Positions 24,067-33,442 of a stretch of DNA of 47,545 bases are shown piece after piece. The notes beneath the pieces were generated by a model. That model did no database searches and was not told where the DNA came from. It saw only the letters and a list, made by a program, of their open reading frames with translations. Each line of letters opens with the position of its first letter. Position 1 is the first letter of the stretch. The position numbers and the translations under genes are program-made. This DNA comes from UBA9653 sp014859835 (GTDB taxonomy: Archaea > Thermoplasmatota > Thermoplasmata > UBA10834): positions 1 to 47,545 of the forward strand of contig JACZKW010000102.1 in the NCBI GenBank assembly GCA_014859835.1, in the 5' to 3' direction.

Positions 24067-24741
24067 TTAATGCTTCGACGAGCCACAGGCCCTGAGCGTC
24101 CTTATTGCGGCAGGCATGTCGTCTGCCTTGAACACATAAGTGCCGGCAGCCAGTATGTCTGCACCTGCAAGAGCAGCCAATTCGCCCGTCTTGCCGGTTA
24201 TCCCGCCATCTATCTCGACTGGGACGGACGATCCCTGGCGCTCCATCTCTTTCTTCGCGACCCCGATTTTGGGCAATGAGGATTCGATGAAAGACTGTCC
24301 GCCGAATCCCGGGTTCACGGACATTATCAGGAGAAGGTCGATCTCCCGGAGATAGGGAAAGGCATTCTCAATGGCTGTCGGCGGATTCACTGCCAACGCT
24401 GCCTTTTTGCCATGGTCACGTATCGACCTCAAGGTCTTGACCAGATCCTGTTCAGCTTCGATATGGACTTCTATGATATCCGAACCACTATCCGCGAAAG
24501 CTTTGATATGACGTTCTGGATGCGTTATCATCAGATGGGCGATGAAGGGCAGCTTCGAATATTCCCTTATGCTAGACACCGTCGATGGGCCCATCGTTAT
24601 GTTGGGTACGAACACACCGTCCATGACATCGATATGTATGTAATCCGCGCCAGCGAGCGAAACCCTCGCAACATCCTCTCCCAATCTCGCGAAGTCTGCG
24701 GCTAGAATAGACGGTGCTACTGATGGCATCGACCTGCTCAT
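24067..24741 (-). CDS. rpe: ribulose-phosphate 3-epimerase
   Basis: A 224-residue TIM-barrel enzyme interconverting ribulose 5-phosphate and xylulose 5-phosphate. Family motifs are VAPSILAADFARLG, HIDVMDGVFVPNITMGP with metal ligands, HLMITHPERHI, MSVNPGFGGQSF and VEIDGGI. The ATG at 24741 follows GAGGG at 6-nt spacing and gives the usual length; a frame open to 24849 adds 36 residues unlike the family and crosses the divergent promoter. An AT-rich box near 24810 may be its promoter. Confidence 0.94.
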   Translation of the reverse strand: MSRSMPSVAPSILAADFARLGEDVARVSLAGADYIHIDVMDGVFVPNITMGPSTVSSIREYSKLPFIAHLMITHPERHIKAFADSGSDIIEVHIEAEQDLVKTLRSIRDHGKKAALAVNPPTAIENAFPYLREIDLLLIMSVNPGFGGQSFIESSLPKIGVAKKEMERQGSSVPVEIDGGITGKTGELAALAGADILAAGTYVFKADDMPAAIRTLRACGSSKH

Positions 24742-24790
24742 GAACAACCCTCGTATTATGGGTTTTGGTGCTCCTCGACGATAGTGCGAG

Positions 24791-24799
24791 CTTATTTGT
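24791..24799 (+). promoter_or_regulatory. TATA box for small putative zinc protein
   Basis: CTTATTTGT is centred 26 nt before the ATG at 24822, so the message should be leaderless. This supports the 24822 start over the frame that opens at 24765. Confidence 0.45.
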
Positions 24800-24821
24800 A
24801 GTTCCTGATAAATTAACTGAC

Positions 24822-25040
24822 ATGGTCGATCCAAAGCATGCGGTGTCAAAGACTGAGACTTGCGATATAGAGGGATGTGACGATGAATCGAGCAGGTCCA
24901 TCTCAGGCAAGAAGGTCGAGAAGGCGGGCTTCAAGATCTCGGTCGACCCCTCAAAGAACGCTCATCTGTGCAAGGAGCACTACAAGCAGTTCAAGAAGAA
25001 GACCAAGACCGACCGGGAGTACGAACGACTGGGCAGATAA
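24822..25040 (+). CDS. small putative zinc-binding protein
   Basis: A 72-residue basic protein with potential metal ligands CDIEGC (two Cys) near residues 14-19 and LCKEHY (Cys and His) near 49-54, followed by the charged tail KKKTKTDREYERLGR. The spacing suggests a treble-clef or zinc-finger-like fold. Function unknown; small size and basic tail would fit nucleic-acid or ribosome binding, but this is a guess. Divergent from rpe. Confidence 0.65.
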   Translation: MVDPKHAVSKTETCDIEGCDDESSRSISGKKVEKAGFKISVDPSKNAHLCKEHYKQFKKKTKTDREYERLGR

Positions 25041-25120
25041 TCCCAGTACGGTTCTTCTCAGACTCAGTTTTCAGCGTGATATGCAAAAATTGGTAATAGT
25101 GAACCCTGATTCGCCCCCTC

Positions 25121-26242
25121 GTGAAGCCGGAGGGCATTCAGCTTCTATCAAGCGCGGGGGTGTTCGGTCCCGCCATCATTGTCCCAGTCATACTCGCTGA
25201 CCATTTCGAAGCATCAAAGAGCCTCATCGGCTTGATTGCGGGCCTGTACGCCGCAGCAGGGTTCATATCGACCTATGCGTTCGGAAGGGCATCGGACGTC
25301 TATGGCCGGCGCAAGATACTGCTCGCGGGTCTAGGGTTGACTGTAATCGCCACCATCGCCCAGGCGATGTCCCTCATATACGACAGCTTCGAGGCGTTCG
25401 TATTCGTCAGGATACTGATTGGTTTCGCTGCTGGCATGTTCCCGGCGGCACTGCTGGCATATGCATATGACGCCAAGAGCAAGATGGGGAAGTTCAGTTC
25501 TTGGGCCGCAGCAGGCTGGGGCATAGGCAACCTGTCAGTGGGCGTCTTCGGATCACTGTACGAATGGGCATATTTCTACTGCGCAGGCATACTGATGGTG
25601 TCCTTCGGGCTAGCCCTGACACTGAAATTCGGCAAGGAGTGCAGGATGGACGTCCCCCTATTCCCGATCGCACTCATCAGGAGGAACGCGCCGGTCTACT
25701 CGGCGATGCTCATAAGGCACACGGGCGCGAACATGATCTGGGTCACCTATCCCCTCTTCCTGAAGAGCATCGGCGCGGATATCACATGGATAGGTGCGAT
25801 ATACGCAGTCAATGCTTTCGGCCAGTTCTTGATAATGAACATTCTTGACCGATATGACCCTGCAGTGCTCGTGGCAGTTGGCCTGGGTAGCTCGTCCATC
25901 ACATTCTTCACTTTCCTGTTCGTCGGGACCCATTGGCAGATAATCCCCGCGCAGCTCCTTCTTGCGGCATCCTGGGCGTCCTTGTACGTCGGCAGTCTCA
26001 GATATGTGATGGACAAGAACAAGGAAAAGGCAACTGCATCGGGCATATTATCAAGCGTGATGAGCATATCCGGCATTGCAGGCCCGATCCTCGGCGGCGT
26101 GGCGGCGGCAGCATTAGGGTTCAAGGGTACGATAACAATCGCATGCGTCATGTCAGCGATCGCATTGACCATATTCCTCTATGAACTGCGCGTCTCTGGA
26201 GAACTCTATCGCCTGGGAAGGCTCTTTGGGAGGCCGACGTGA
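25121..26242 (+). CDS. major facilitator superfamily transporter
   Basis: A 373-residue membrane protein with about twelve helices. MFS motif A is seen between helices 2 and 3 as GRASDVYGRRKIL, and a weaker central loop follows helix 6. The substrate is not predictable; motif A and length fit a drug or metabolite antiporter-type member. The start is GTG at 25121. The stop overlaps the GTG start of the RNase Z gene as GTGA, so translation is probably coupled, although the functions look unrelated. Confidence 0.88.
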   Translation: MKPEGIQLLSSAGVFGPAIIVPVILADHFEASKSLIGLIAGLYAAAGFISTYAFGRASDVYGRRKILLAGLGLTVIATIAQAMSLIYDSFEAFVFVRILIGFAAGMFPAALLAYAYDAKSKMGKFSSWAAAGWGIGNLSVGVFGSLYEWAYFYCAGILMVSFGLALTLKFGKECRMDVPLFPIALIRRNAPVYSAMLIRHTGANMIWVTYPLFLKSIGADITWIGAIYAVNAFGQFLIMNILDRYDPAVLVAVGLGSSSITFFTFLFVGTHWQIIPAQLLLAASWASLYVGSLRYVMDKNKEKATASGILSSVMSISGIAGPILGGVAAAALGFKGTITIACVMSAIALTIFLYELRVSGELYRLGRLFGRPT

Positions 26243-27147
26243 GACTGATATTCCTTGGGACAGGTGGGACATATCCTTCCATGAAGCGCGGCGTCACTTC
26301 GATTGCGGTCCAACTCCAATCGGAAGTGCTGTTGCTGGATTGTGGGGAATGTACGCAACGACAGCTGATGGGTTCCTCCGTCTCGTTCATGAAGATCTCT
26401 AGGATCCTCATCACTCATCTTCACGCGGACCATTTCCTAGGATTACCTGGCTTGATACAGAGCATGAGCCTGAACGGGCGAGAAGACAAGCTCATGGTTC
26501 TTGGTCCCGAGGGAACGGCTGACATGGTGGAATCAATAATGAACCTCGGACATTTCGATTGCGGATATGAGGTCGTATCACAGGAACTTGCCCCTGGAAA
26601 CTATGTCGACGCCGATACATACGGGATTACTGCAGCGAACGCGGATCATACCGTACCTTCGTTAGCCTATTCCATCGAAGAGAGGACACGTCTGGGTAGA
26701 TTCTCGCTGGACAAGGCTCTGGCGCTTGGGATACAACCTGGCCCGCTCTATAGCCGTCTGCAATGCGGTGAGACCGTCGAGCACAAAGGGACCATGGTCC
26801 GTCCAGAACATGTGATGGGTGAGCCAAGAAGAGGTCGCAAGGTGGTCTACACGGGTGATACGAGGAAATGCTCATCGGTGACCGATCTAGCGAAGGCTGC
26901 TGATGTCCTCATACACGATGCGACCTTCGATTCGTCTCTTGAGGAGCAGGCAGTCAAGTATGGTCACTCGACGGCAAGGCAGGCCGCTGAGGTCGCGGTC
27001 GAAGCGGGCGTCGGCCGCCTTTTCCTCGTCCATATCAGCCCGAGATACGATGACCCTGGCCGGCTTACCGCTGAGGCGGTCGAGGTTTTTACGAAGTCGA
27101 TGGTCCCAGATGAATTGTCGGAATATGTGATCGATCTGCCAGAATGA
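26239..27147 (+). CDS. rnz: ribonuclease Z (tRNA 3'-end endonuclease)
   Basis: A 302-residue metallo-beta-lactamase-fold nuclease that removes 3' trailers from tRNA precursors. FLGTGGTYPSMKR opens the protein; HLHADHFLGLPG holds the zinc ligands; GDTRKC, the late HDATF and a final VHISPRY complete the site. The length is typical of the short RNase Z form. The start is GTG overlapping the MFS stop. In this window tRNA-Ala has an encoded CCA, whereas tRNA-Arg lacks one. Confidence 0.94.
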   Translation: MRLIFLGTGGTYPSMKRGVTSIAVQLQSEVLLLDCGECTQRQLMGSSVSFMKISRILITHLHADHFLGLPGLIQSMSLNGREDKLMVLGPEGTADMVESIMNLGHFDCGYEVVSQELAPGNYVDADTYGITAANADHTVPSLAYSIEERTRLGRFSLDKALALGIQPGPLYSRLQCGETVEHKGTMVRPEHVMGEPRRGRKVVYTGDTRKCSSVTDLAKAADVLIHDATFDSSLEEQAVKYGHSTARQAAEVAVEAGVGRLFLVHISPRYDDPGRLTAEAVEVFTKSMVPDELSEYVIDLPE

Positions 27148-27248
27148 ATGATCAGATTTGTCCTTCGGAATCTGTCCAGCATTCGTTCAGCCAATGAAGT
27201 TTGCTTCGATATCTCGCATCAACATCTATCGAAGTCGTTTAGATATGC

Positions 27249-27257
27249 CTTTATAGC
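27249..27257 (+). promoter_or_regulatory. TATA box for peptide ABC ATPase genes
   Basis: CTTTATAGC predicts a start near 27279 and a leader of about 90 nt before the ATG at 27371, longer than for most genes here. GAGGGGGAATAAGAG just before the ATG contains the Shine-Dalgarno element. The leader (27280-27360) shows no obvious gene or strong hairpin. Confidence 0.45.
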
Positions 27258-27370
27258 AAAATACGATTCACGTGACATCCAGGGATTGAATGGGGATTAG
27301 CTTTTTGTTATCCCATTATTCCTGCATCCGCTCACAAACAACAACGGAATTAGTTGAGGGGGAATAAGAG

Positions 27371-28336
27371 ATGGCCTTACTAGAAATTCAAGGGTTAAGG
27401 ACATATTTCAAGACGCAAGAAGGAACACTGCAAGCAGTCGACGGCATCGATTTCAGCCTGGACAAGGGTCAGGCCTTGGGTCTGGCCGGAGAGTCCGGTT
27501 GTGGGAAGACCACCGCGGCTCTGTCCATCATGAAGCTTCTGCCAGCAAACGGATATATCGCTGGAGGAAAGATCAATTTCATGGGCCAGGACATGGCAAG
27601 GGTTACGGGCGACAAGCTCCGTGCGATCAGGTGGAGGGATATATCCATCATCTTCCAGGGTGCGATGAACGCTCTCAACCCAGTCAAGCGCGTTGGCGAG
27701 CAGATCGTCGAACCTATCATTCTACACGAGAAGGTGGATCAAGAGGTCGCATTGAAGCGCGTCAAGGAGCTCTTCGAGATGGTGGGTATCAACCCGAGCA
27801 GGATACGAGAGTATCCGCACGAGTTCAGCGGCGGTATGAGGCAGAGGGTCATGATCGCGATGGCACTCGCATGCAAGCCTCGACTTGTGATTGCGGACGA
27901 GCCCACAACGGCACTTGATGTGATGATACAGGCGCAGATCATAGCACTTCTCAAGAGCCTTCAGAAGGATCTCGACCTGGCCATGATCGTCATCTCCCAC
28001 GATCTGTCCGTTCTCGCCGAAACCTGTGACATATTGGCAATCATGTACGCCGGGAAGATAGTCGAGAAGGCTCCTGCGGGCGAGGTCTTCTATGACCCCC
28101 ACCATCCCTACACAAGGGGACTGATCGCCGCTTTCCCGAATATTCACGGTGAGAAGAAGATGCCGGCATCGATCGCAGGCAATCCACCGAACCTCATCAA
28201 TCCAACAAAAGGCTGCAGGTTCTATGACAGATGCTTCATGAAGCAGGACGTCTGCAAGACGAAGGAGCCTCCGCTCGTGGAGATAAAGCCAGGGCACTGG
28301 GCTGCATGTAATTTCGTGCCACCGATGAAGGGGTGA
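27371..28336 (+). CDS. oligopeptide/dipeptide ABC transporter ATP-binding protein (OppD/DppD type)
   Basis: A 321-residue ATPase subunit of a peptide importer. Walker A GESGCGKTTAA (residues about 39-49), Q-loop IIFQGAMNALNP, signature FSGGMRQRV, Walker B LVIADEPTTALD and the switch His in VISHDLSVL are all present. The C-terminal oligopeptide extension includes CRFYDRCFMKQDVC, a Cys-rich segment which in relatives binds an iron-sulfur cluster. It is followed 6 nt later by the OppF-type gene. Permeases and binding protein are not in the window, so they must be elsewhere. Confidence 0.92.
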   Translation: MALLEIQGLRTYFKTQEGTLQAVDGIDFSLDKGQALGLAGESGCGKTTAALSIMKLLPANGYIAGGKINFMGQDMARVTGDKLRAIRWRDISIIFQGAMNALNPVKRVGEQIVEPIILHEKVDQEVALKRVKELFEMVGINPSRIREYPHEFSGGMRQRVMIAMALACKPRLVIADEPTTALDVMIQAQIIALLKSLQKDLDLAMIVISHDLSVLAETCDILAIMYAGKIVEKAPAGEVFYDPHHPYTRGLIAAFPNIHGEKKMPASIAGNPPNLINPTKGCRFYDRCFMKQDVCKTKEPPLVEIKPGHWAACNFVPPMKG

Positions 28337-28342
28337 TCTGAT

Positions 28343-29443
28343 ATGGTTAAGGATATTCTGGTTGTCAAGGACTTGCAGGTCTGGTTCCCAGTGAGACAAG
28401 GATTCATCGAGAGCCTCGTCTCGAAAGAGCAGCGATATGTGAAAGCAGTGGATGGCGTCTCGTTCAACATCAAGGAGAAGGAGATATTCTGCCTCGTCGG
28501 TGAATCCGGGTGCGGCAAAACCACCACGGGAAAGGGGATCCTCAGGCTCGTCGAGCCGACCGGCGGCAGTGTCAAGTACTATGGCAAAGGCAAGGAGATC
28601 CTCCTCAAGGACATGATATCTGAGGCTCTTGCCAAGAAGAAGATCACGAAGGAGCAGGCGGAGAAGATGACCGCCGAAGGCGGGATAGATGTCCGTGCGC
28701 TCCCTAAGGGCAAGATGAAAAAGCTTCGCCAGAAGATGCAGATCATCTTCCAGGACCCATATGAATCGCTCAATCCGAAGCAGTCAGTATATGATATAGT
28801 CGCCGAGCCGTTGGTGGTCAATGGGATTGGCGCGACTGAGGCGGAGAGGGAAAAGAGGGTCGTGAAGGCGCTTGAGGATGCGGGTCTCAGGCCCCCGAAG
28901 GATTTCATGTGGAGATATCCCCACGAGGTATCTGGAGGTCAGAGGCAGCGGGTCGGCATAGCAGGGTCCCTCGTGCTTGAGCCTGAGTTCCTGGTGGCCG
29001 ATGAACCGGTATCAATGCTCGATGTATCAATCAGGTCTGAGATCCTGAAGCTCATGCTCGACTTGAGAGACAACAAAGGTCTCGCATTCCTGTTCATAAC
29101 GCACGACCTGGGAGTGGCATATGTGTTCAGCGACAGGATAGGCATCATGTACCTGGGCAAGATCGTGGAGCTTGGACCGACTGAAGAGGTCGTCAAGCAT
29201 CCGGCGCACCCTTACACGAAGGCCCTGATATCCGTCGTTCCTACCCCAGACCCTCAGATGAGGAGAAACCAGATCATCCTCAAGGGTGAGAGACCGGACC
29301 CGTCGAACATGCCACCTGGATGCAGGTTCCACCCGAGATGCCCATTTGTGATGGACATCTGCCGGAAGGAAGCTCCGGCTTCGGTTTTCGTCTCGGAAGG
29401 CCACTGGGTCTCGTGCCACCTCGAGAAGGGACAGGCCAAATAG
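28343..29443 (+). CDS. oligopeptide/dipeptide ABC transporter ATP-binding protein (OppF/DppF type)
   Basis: A 366-residue second ATPase subunit, expected to pair with the product of the preceding gene. Walker A GESGCGKTTTG, Q-loop IIFQDPYESLNP, signature VSGGQRQRVG, Walker B FLVADEPVSMLD and the switch region FITHDLGVAY are intact. The C-terminal cysteines CRFHPRCPFVMDIC match the oligopeptide subfamily. Between the first strand pair and the Q-loop there is an extra Lys-rich stretch of about 35 residues (around residues 91-128) not usual for OppF. GGTGATC lies just before the ATG. Confidence 0.92.
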   Translation: MVKDILVVKDLQVWFPVRQGFIESLVSKEQRYVKAVDGVSFNIKEKEIFCLVGESGCGKTTTGKGILRLVEPTGGSVKYYGKGKEILLKDMISEALAKKKITKEQAEKMTAEGGIDVRALPKGKMKKLRQKMQIIFQDPYESLNPKQSVYDIVAEPLVVNGIGATEAEREKRVVKALEDAGLRPPKDFMWRYPHEVSGGQRQRVGIAGSLVLEPEFLVADEPVSMLDVSIRSEILKLMLDLRDNKGLAFLFITHDLGVAYVFSDRIGIMYLGKIVELGPTEEVVKHPAHPYTKALISVVPTPDPQMRRNQIILKGERPDPSNMPPGCRFHPRCPFVMDICRKEAPASVFVSEGHWVSCHLEKGQAK

Positions 29444-29600
29444 ATGGTATGATTGGGCCATTCAGAAGGTCTATCGACTCAAACCCCTCAAACTCTTTGA
29501 ACATCTACTTAAACAACGTCTAATGAGCGCATGAGATACTTTTTTAGTGTGTGGAACAATTGCTCCAGGCTGCCGAAGCGGCACATAGATGGTCGATTGA

Positions 29601-30809
29601 ATGAAGGTCGAGAGAACAGACACGTTCAATAACGTCAAACGAGCGGTCCCGAGATCGGAGATTGAATCATTGGTCAAGGACCTTGTCAGGATACCGAGCC
29701 ATAGCCAGGTACCTACCCGCGAGAAAGAGATCGCGGAGTTCCTGCACGAGTTCCTGACAGATGAGGGGATCGATTCAAAGCTTAGAAAGGTCGAGAAGGA
29801 CCGATACAACGTCATAGCGACGCTCAGGGGGTCGGGAAGCGGAAGCAGTCTCATGCTAAATGGACATCTGGACACGGTACCCCCGTATGATATGGACATC
29901 CCACCGTTCACCCCAAAGGTGCAGGGTGGGAAGTTGTACGGACGAGGCGCGCTCGATATGAAGGGTGGCCTAGGGGCAATGGCGGCAACCATGCTCGCAC
30001 TAGACCGCGCCAAGGTAGACCTGAAAGGAAATGTCTATCTCACAGCGGTCGTAGGCGAAGAGGAACGGAGCGAGGGCACAGAGGATATTGTCATCAGAGG
30101 CCCCAAGGCAGACATGGCCATCGTAGGGGAGCCCACGGACTTGGAGATTCAACCGTCCCACCGAGGCCTCGAATGGCTGGAAGTGCACTTCTACGGAAAG
30201 GCGGCACATGGTGGACAAGCGTCCCAGGGCGTAAATGCGATATCGATGGCCGCGAAGTTCGTGAACCTGTTGGATACTGAGCTCTTGCCGCGCATTCGCG
30301 AGAGGAAGAGCGCACATACCGACCCGCCCACTCTCAATGTTGGTTTGATCCAGGGTGGTCAGCAGCCCAGTTCAGTCGCCGATCATTGTGTGGTGAAGAT
30401 GGATAGGCGCTGGACACCAGAGGAAGACTTGCAGCAGGTGTTCAAGGAGATATACAAACTGTTCGACGAGCTCAAGCGTGATGATCCTCGATTCAAGGCA
30501 GAGCTCAAGCGCGATTCGACCAACATGAAGACCATGACGCACGTGCCAAACGTCGTCCCTGTCAAGCATAGGCTGGTCAAATCCCTCCGTGAATCAGTGA
30601 AGACGGTCACGGGCAAACCCGCCAAGCTGACAAGCTTCTGGGGATGGACGGATGCAGCTCTCCTGACTCATTTCGGGAAGACCCCCACCGTCATATTTGG
30701 CCCCGGAGGAAAGGGTGCGCACTCGAGGGTTGAGTACGTGCTCGTCGACGACCTGCAGAAGTGCATGCACGTGTACGCAAAGACAGCCATGGACATATCT
30801 GGCGAGTGA
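29601..30809 (+). CDS. M20 family peptidase/deacylase (ArgE/DapE/CPG2-like)
   Basis: A 402-residue zinc-dependent amidohydrolase with the two-domain M20 architecture. Metal ligands are H89 and D91 (NGHLDTVPP) and D119 (GRGALDMKGG); E153/E154 in GEEER provide the base and a ligand; a further ligand lies in GEPTDLEI and the last His in GAHSRVEYV. The dimerisation lid domain is about residues 190-300. Members act on N-acyl amino acids, succinyl-diaminopimelate or short peptides. Neighbouring peptide-transport ATPases, D-aminoacylase and dapF are consistent with peptide or diaminopimelate chemistry, but the substrate is not decided. Confidence 0.88.
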   Translation: MKVERTDTFNNVKRAVPRSEIESLVKDLVRIPSHSQVPTREKEIAEFLHEFLTDEGIDSKLRKVEKDRYNVIATLRGSGSGSSLMLNGHLDTVPPYDMDIPPFTPKVQGGKLYGRGALDMKGGLGAMAATMLALDRAKVDLKGNVYLTAVVGEEERSEGTEDIVIRGPKADMAIVGEPTDLEIQPSHRGLEWLEVHFYGKAAHGGQASQGVNAISMAAKFVNLLDTELLPRIRERKSAHTDPPTLNVGLIQGGQQPSSVADHCVVKMDRRWTPEEDLQQVFKEIYKLFDELKRDDPRFKAELKRDSTNMKTMTHVPNVVPVKHRLVKSLRESVKTVTGKPAKLTSFWGWTDAALLTHFGKTPTVIFGPGGKGAHSRVEYVLVDDLQKCMHVYAKTAMDISGE

Positions 30810-30814
30810 GAGAT

Positions 30815-32425
30815 TCAGGATACACGCGGCTTGTGCCTCAATACCTGTCCTGCTCGCTCCTTTGTATGATCTCCATCCTGAATCGTCATCTGGCCGTTGA
30901 CGAATACATGGACGATCCCTTCGGGATACCGATGAGAGTCCTCGAAAGTAGCCATGTCCCTGATAGTGTCCGGGTTGAACACCACGATATCCGCTGCCAT
31001 CCCTTTGGCTATCACTCCGCGGTCAATCAGACCTATTCGTTCAGCAGGCCATGATGTCATCTTTCGGATAGCTTCCTCCATAGGGAATAGTCCCATCTCG
31101 ATCGAATATCGCCTAATGACCCTGGGGAAAGTTCCGTAGGATCGGGGATGGGTCGCCGAGTCTCCTGTCTGCCCATATGGGGCCTCGGCCTCACCATCCG
31201 AACCTATGGCTGATAGCGGGTGGCTGATGACCGTCTTAACGTCATCCTCGGATATCTCGTGGAATATCGCGAATACTCCCAGATAGTCTTCTGCGAGTAT
31301 ATCGAGCGCGAGGTCGTCCGGGCTGACATTCAGCTCGGATGCCGCGTCAGATATGGACTTGTTCTCGAACATGCCATACTTCTCGCTCTTCAGCCCGATC
31401 AGTACTATTCTGTCCCAACCATCCTCTGCGACCGTGTTCTCCCAGTCAGTGTCCTTGTTCTGAAACGCGCGCTTGATCTCTTCCCTAGTCTTCTCATCTC
31501 CAAGTCTCTTCAATATGGAATCCGTCTCACCGTCTCGGATGGCCGGCGGGAGAATTGAATTAAGCCAGGTAGAGGACGCAGTGTATGGATATACGTCGAA
31601 GGCGACATCGACGCCCTCTGACCTTGCAGCCTCGATCATGGCTATTGTCTTGGAGACCAGCCCCCAGTTGTCGATTCCTATCGCCTTATGATGGGATATC
31701 TGGACACGACTGTCTGCATCTCGACCTATCTTGATTGCTTCGGCCACCGCTTTCACGACGGTCCTGCCTTCTCCTCGTATATGACTCGCATAGAACCCAC
31801 CCAAGGAGGCCGAAGTCGATGCGAGGGATGTCAGCTCGTCTGTTGATGCGAAGCATCCGGGAGCGTATATCAGACCCGATGAGATGCCATAGGCGCCTTC
31901 GATCATGGCCTGCGCCAATAACTCGTTCATCTGCCGTAGCTGATTCTCGGTTGCCTGAGTGTCATTCGCCCCAATTACGCCAAGCCTCAGCGTGTCCGCG
32001 CCAACGAGTGATGCAACATTGACAGAGGTCCTTACATCAGATAGATGCAGAAGATATTCGTCGAAGCTAGACCAGGTCACATCGACCCAGAGCTTCTTTG
32101 CATAATCCACAGCTTGCTTCCTCGCTGCTCCGATAATCGGAGCAGCTGAGCCCCCGCAATTGCCCAAGAGTTCAGTCGTGACTCCTTGACGTATCTTGCT
32201 CTCCGCGAGCGGACATCCCAATAGGCTGAAATCAGAATGAGTGTGAATGTCTACGAAGCCCGGGCAGACCACGAGGCCTTCAGCATCTATTTCCACGGAT
32301 CCCTTGCCATCTCCAGGTTTGTATAATCTCCCAATCTTGGTTCCATCGATCACAAGATCCATCATAATGCCTGGTGAGCCCGTTCCGTCTATGACCCTGC
32401 CGTTCCGAATAAGGATATCATGCAT
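30815..32425 (-). CDS. N-acyl-D-amino-acid deacylase family amidohydrolase
   Basis: A 536-residue amidohydrolase-superfamily enzyme of the D-aminoacylase group. Metal-site residues appear in GFVDIHTHSDFSLLG, in the SHIRGEG and VQISHHKAIG segments and in the late IGSDGEAE aspartate. Family enzymes cleave N-acyl-D-amino acids. The ATG follows GGAGG at 6-nt spacing; a TATA-like TTAAATAA lies near 32492-32500 (minus strand). It converges on the M20 gene with only 5 nt between stops. It might release D-amino acids from modified peptides or cell-wall debris taken up by the organism, which is inference from context. Confidence 0.9.
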   Translation of the reverse strand: MHDILIRNGRVIDGTGSPGIMMDLVIDGTKIGRLYKPGDGKGSVEIDAEGLVVCPGFVDIHTHSDFSLLGCPLAESKIRQGVTTELLGNCGGSAAPIIGAARKQAVDYAKKLWVDVTWSSFDEYLLHLSDVRTSVNVASLVGADTLRLGVIGANDTQATENQLRQMNELLAQAMIEGAYGISSGLIYAPGCFASTDELTSLASTSASLGGFYASHIRGEGRTVVKAVAEAIKIGRDADSRVQISHHKAIGIDNWGLVSKTIAMIEAARSEGVDVAFDVYPYTASSTWLNSILPPAIRDGETDSILKRLGDEKTREEIKRAFQNKDTDWENTVAEDGWDRIVLIGLKSEKYGMFENKSISDAASELNVSPDDLALDILAEDYLGVFAIFHEISEDDVKTVISHPLSAIGSDGEAEAPYGQTGDSATHPRSYGTFPRVIRRYSIEMGLFPMEEAIRKMTSWPAERIGLIDRGVIAKGMAADIVVFNPDTIRDMATFEDSHRYPEGIVHVFVNGQMTIQDGDHTKERAGQVLRHKPRVS

Positions 32426-32520
32426 AAGATGCCTCCAAAGACCAGTCCTAGGGAGATAGGATCTCAGTATTCCATGTCATTCTGAGCTGATTATTTAACA
32501 GTTCGTCGCTCTGGCAAGGA

Positions 32521-32529
32521 TTATATCAT
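32521..32529 (+). promoter_or_regulatory. TATA box for dapF
   Basis: TTATATCAT is centred 26 nt before the ATG at 32551, so the dapF transcript is probably leaderless. The divergent amidohydrolase promoter lies just upstream on the other strand. Confidence 0.5.
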
Positions 32530-32550
32530 ATCTACACATTAATCAACGTG

Positions 32551-33411
32551 ATGAAGTACGAGTTCTCCTTCGAGAAATATCAGGGCTGTGGAAACGATTT
32601 CATCCTCAAGGATGAGATGGATGATGACAGGATACCTGATGCCCACCGAAGCGAGATGGCAAAGTTCCTTTGGGACAGACATTTCTGGGTAGGCGCCGAT
32701 GGAGTGCTCTTCGTCGAGAAAGCTCCCGGAGTGGACGGATCGATGCGCCTGTTCGAACCCGCGGGTAACGAGGCCGATATGTGTGGGAACGGACTTAGAT
32801 GCGTGGCGGCGTTTCTCATGGAAAAGCTCCACAGGACTGCGGTCGATGTCTTGACGAAAGACGGTGTCAAGCATGCCGAGCGCACACCTGAAGGGATCAG
32901 GGTGGACATGGGATTGGTTAGGACCCAACGGAAGGATATGGCCCAGTATATCACAGACCAAGGTGGACCGGAGGACTCCATGATGTCGATAGACCTGTCG
33001 ATTGGCGATTCTACTATCAAAGCATCGCTTCTTAATACTGGCGAGCCGCACATAATAATCTTCACAGATGACATCAGATCGGTGCCGATGGTGGAGATCG
33101 GGACGCATGTCAATAGTGACAGGATACGATTCCCGAAGGGGATGAACATCAACTATGTCCAGATCACAGGAGTTCACGATATAAGCGTGAGGACATATGA
33201 GCGTGGAGTCTACAATGAGAGCATGGCCTGTGGGACTGGTTCGACCGCATGTGCAGCAGCCTCGTTGATGCTTAATAGGATACAGCAAGGCCCGGTCAAC
33301 GTCAAGACTCTAGGCGGAATGCTCGTCATAGAAATCGATGAAAATGCGAGAGCGGTCATGACCGGTCCCGCAGAGAAAGCGTTTGAAGGAAAGCTGACGA
33401 TCGAGGTATGA
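32551..33411 (+). CDS. dapF: diaminopimelate epimerase
   Basis: A 286-residue PLP-independent racemase that converts LL- to meso-diaminopimelate in lysine synthesis. The two catalytic cysteines are C78 (MCGNGLRC) and C227 (ACGTGSTACA), with GCGNDF near residue 12 and substrate-binding GNEAD. ATG at 32551 is preceded by an in-frame GTG at 32548. No other lysine-synthesis gene is in the window, and the neighbouring cluster appears to break lysine down, which makes the placement notable. Confidence 0.94.
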   Translation: MKYEFSFEKYQGCGNDFILKDEMDDDRIPDAHRSEMAKFLWDRHFWVGADGVLFVEKAPGVDGSMRLFEPAGNEADMCGNGLRCVAAFLMEKLHRTAVDVLTKDGVKHAERTPEGIRVDMGLVRTQRKDMAQYITDQGGPEDSMMSIDLSIGDSTIKASLLNTGEPHIIIFTDDIRSVPMVEIGTHVNSDRIRFPKGMNINYVQITGVHDISVRTYERGVYNESMACGTGSTACAAASLMLNRIQQGPVNVKTLGGMLVIEIDENARAVMTGPAEKAFEGKLTIEV

Positions 33412-33442
33412 CAGCCGTCACCCTCGAACCCGCGGTCCATTC

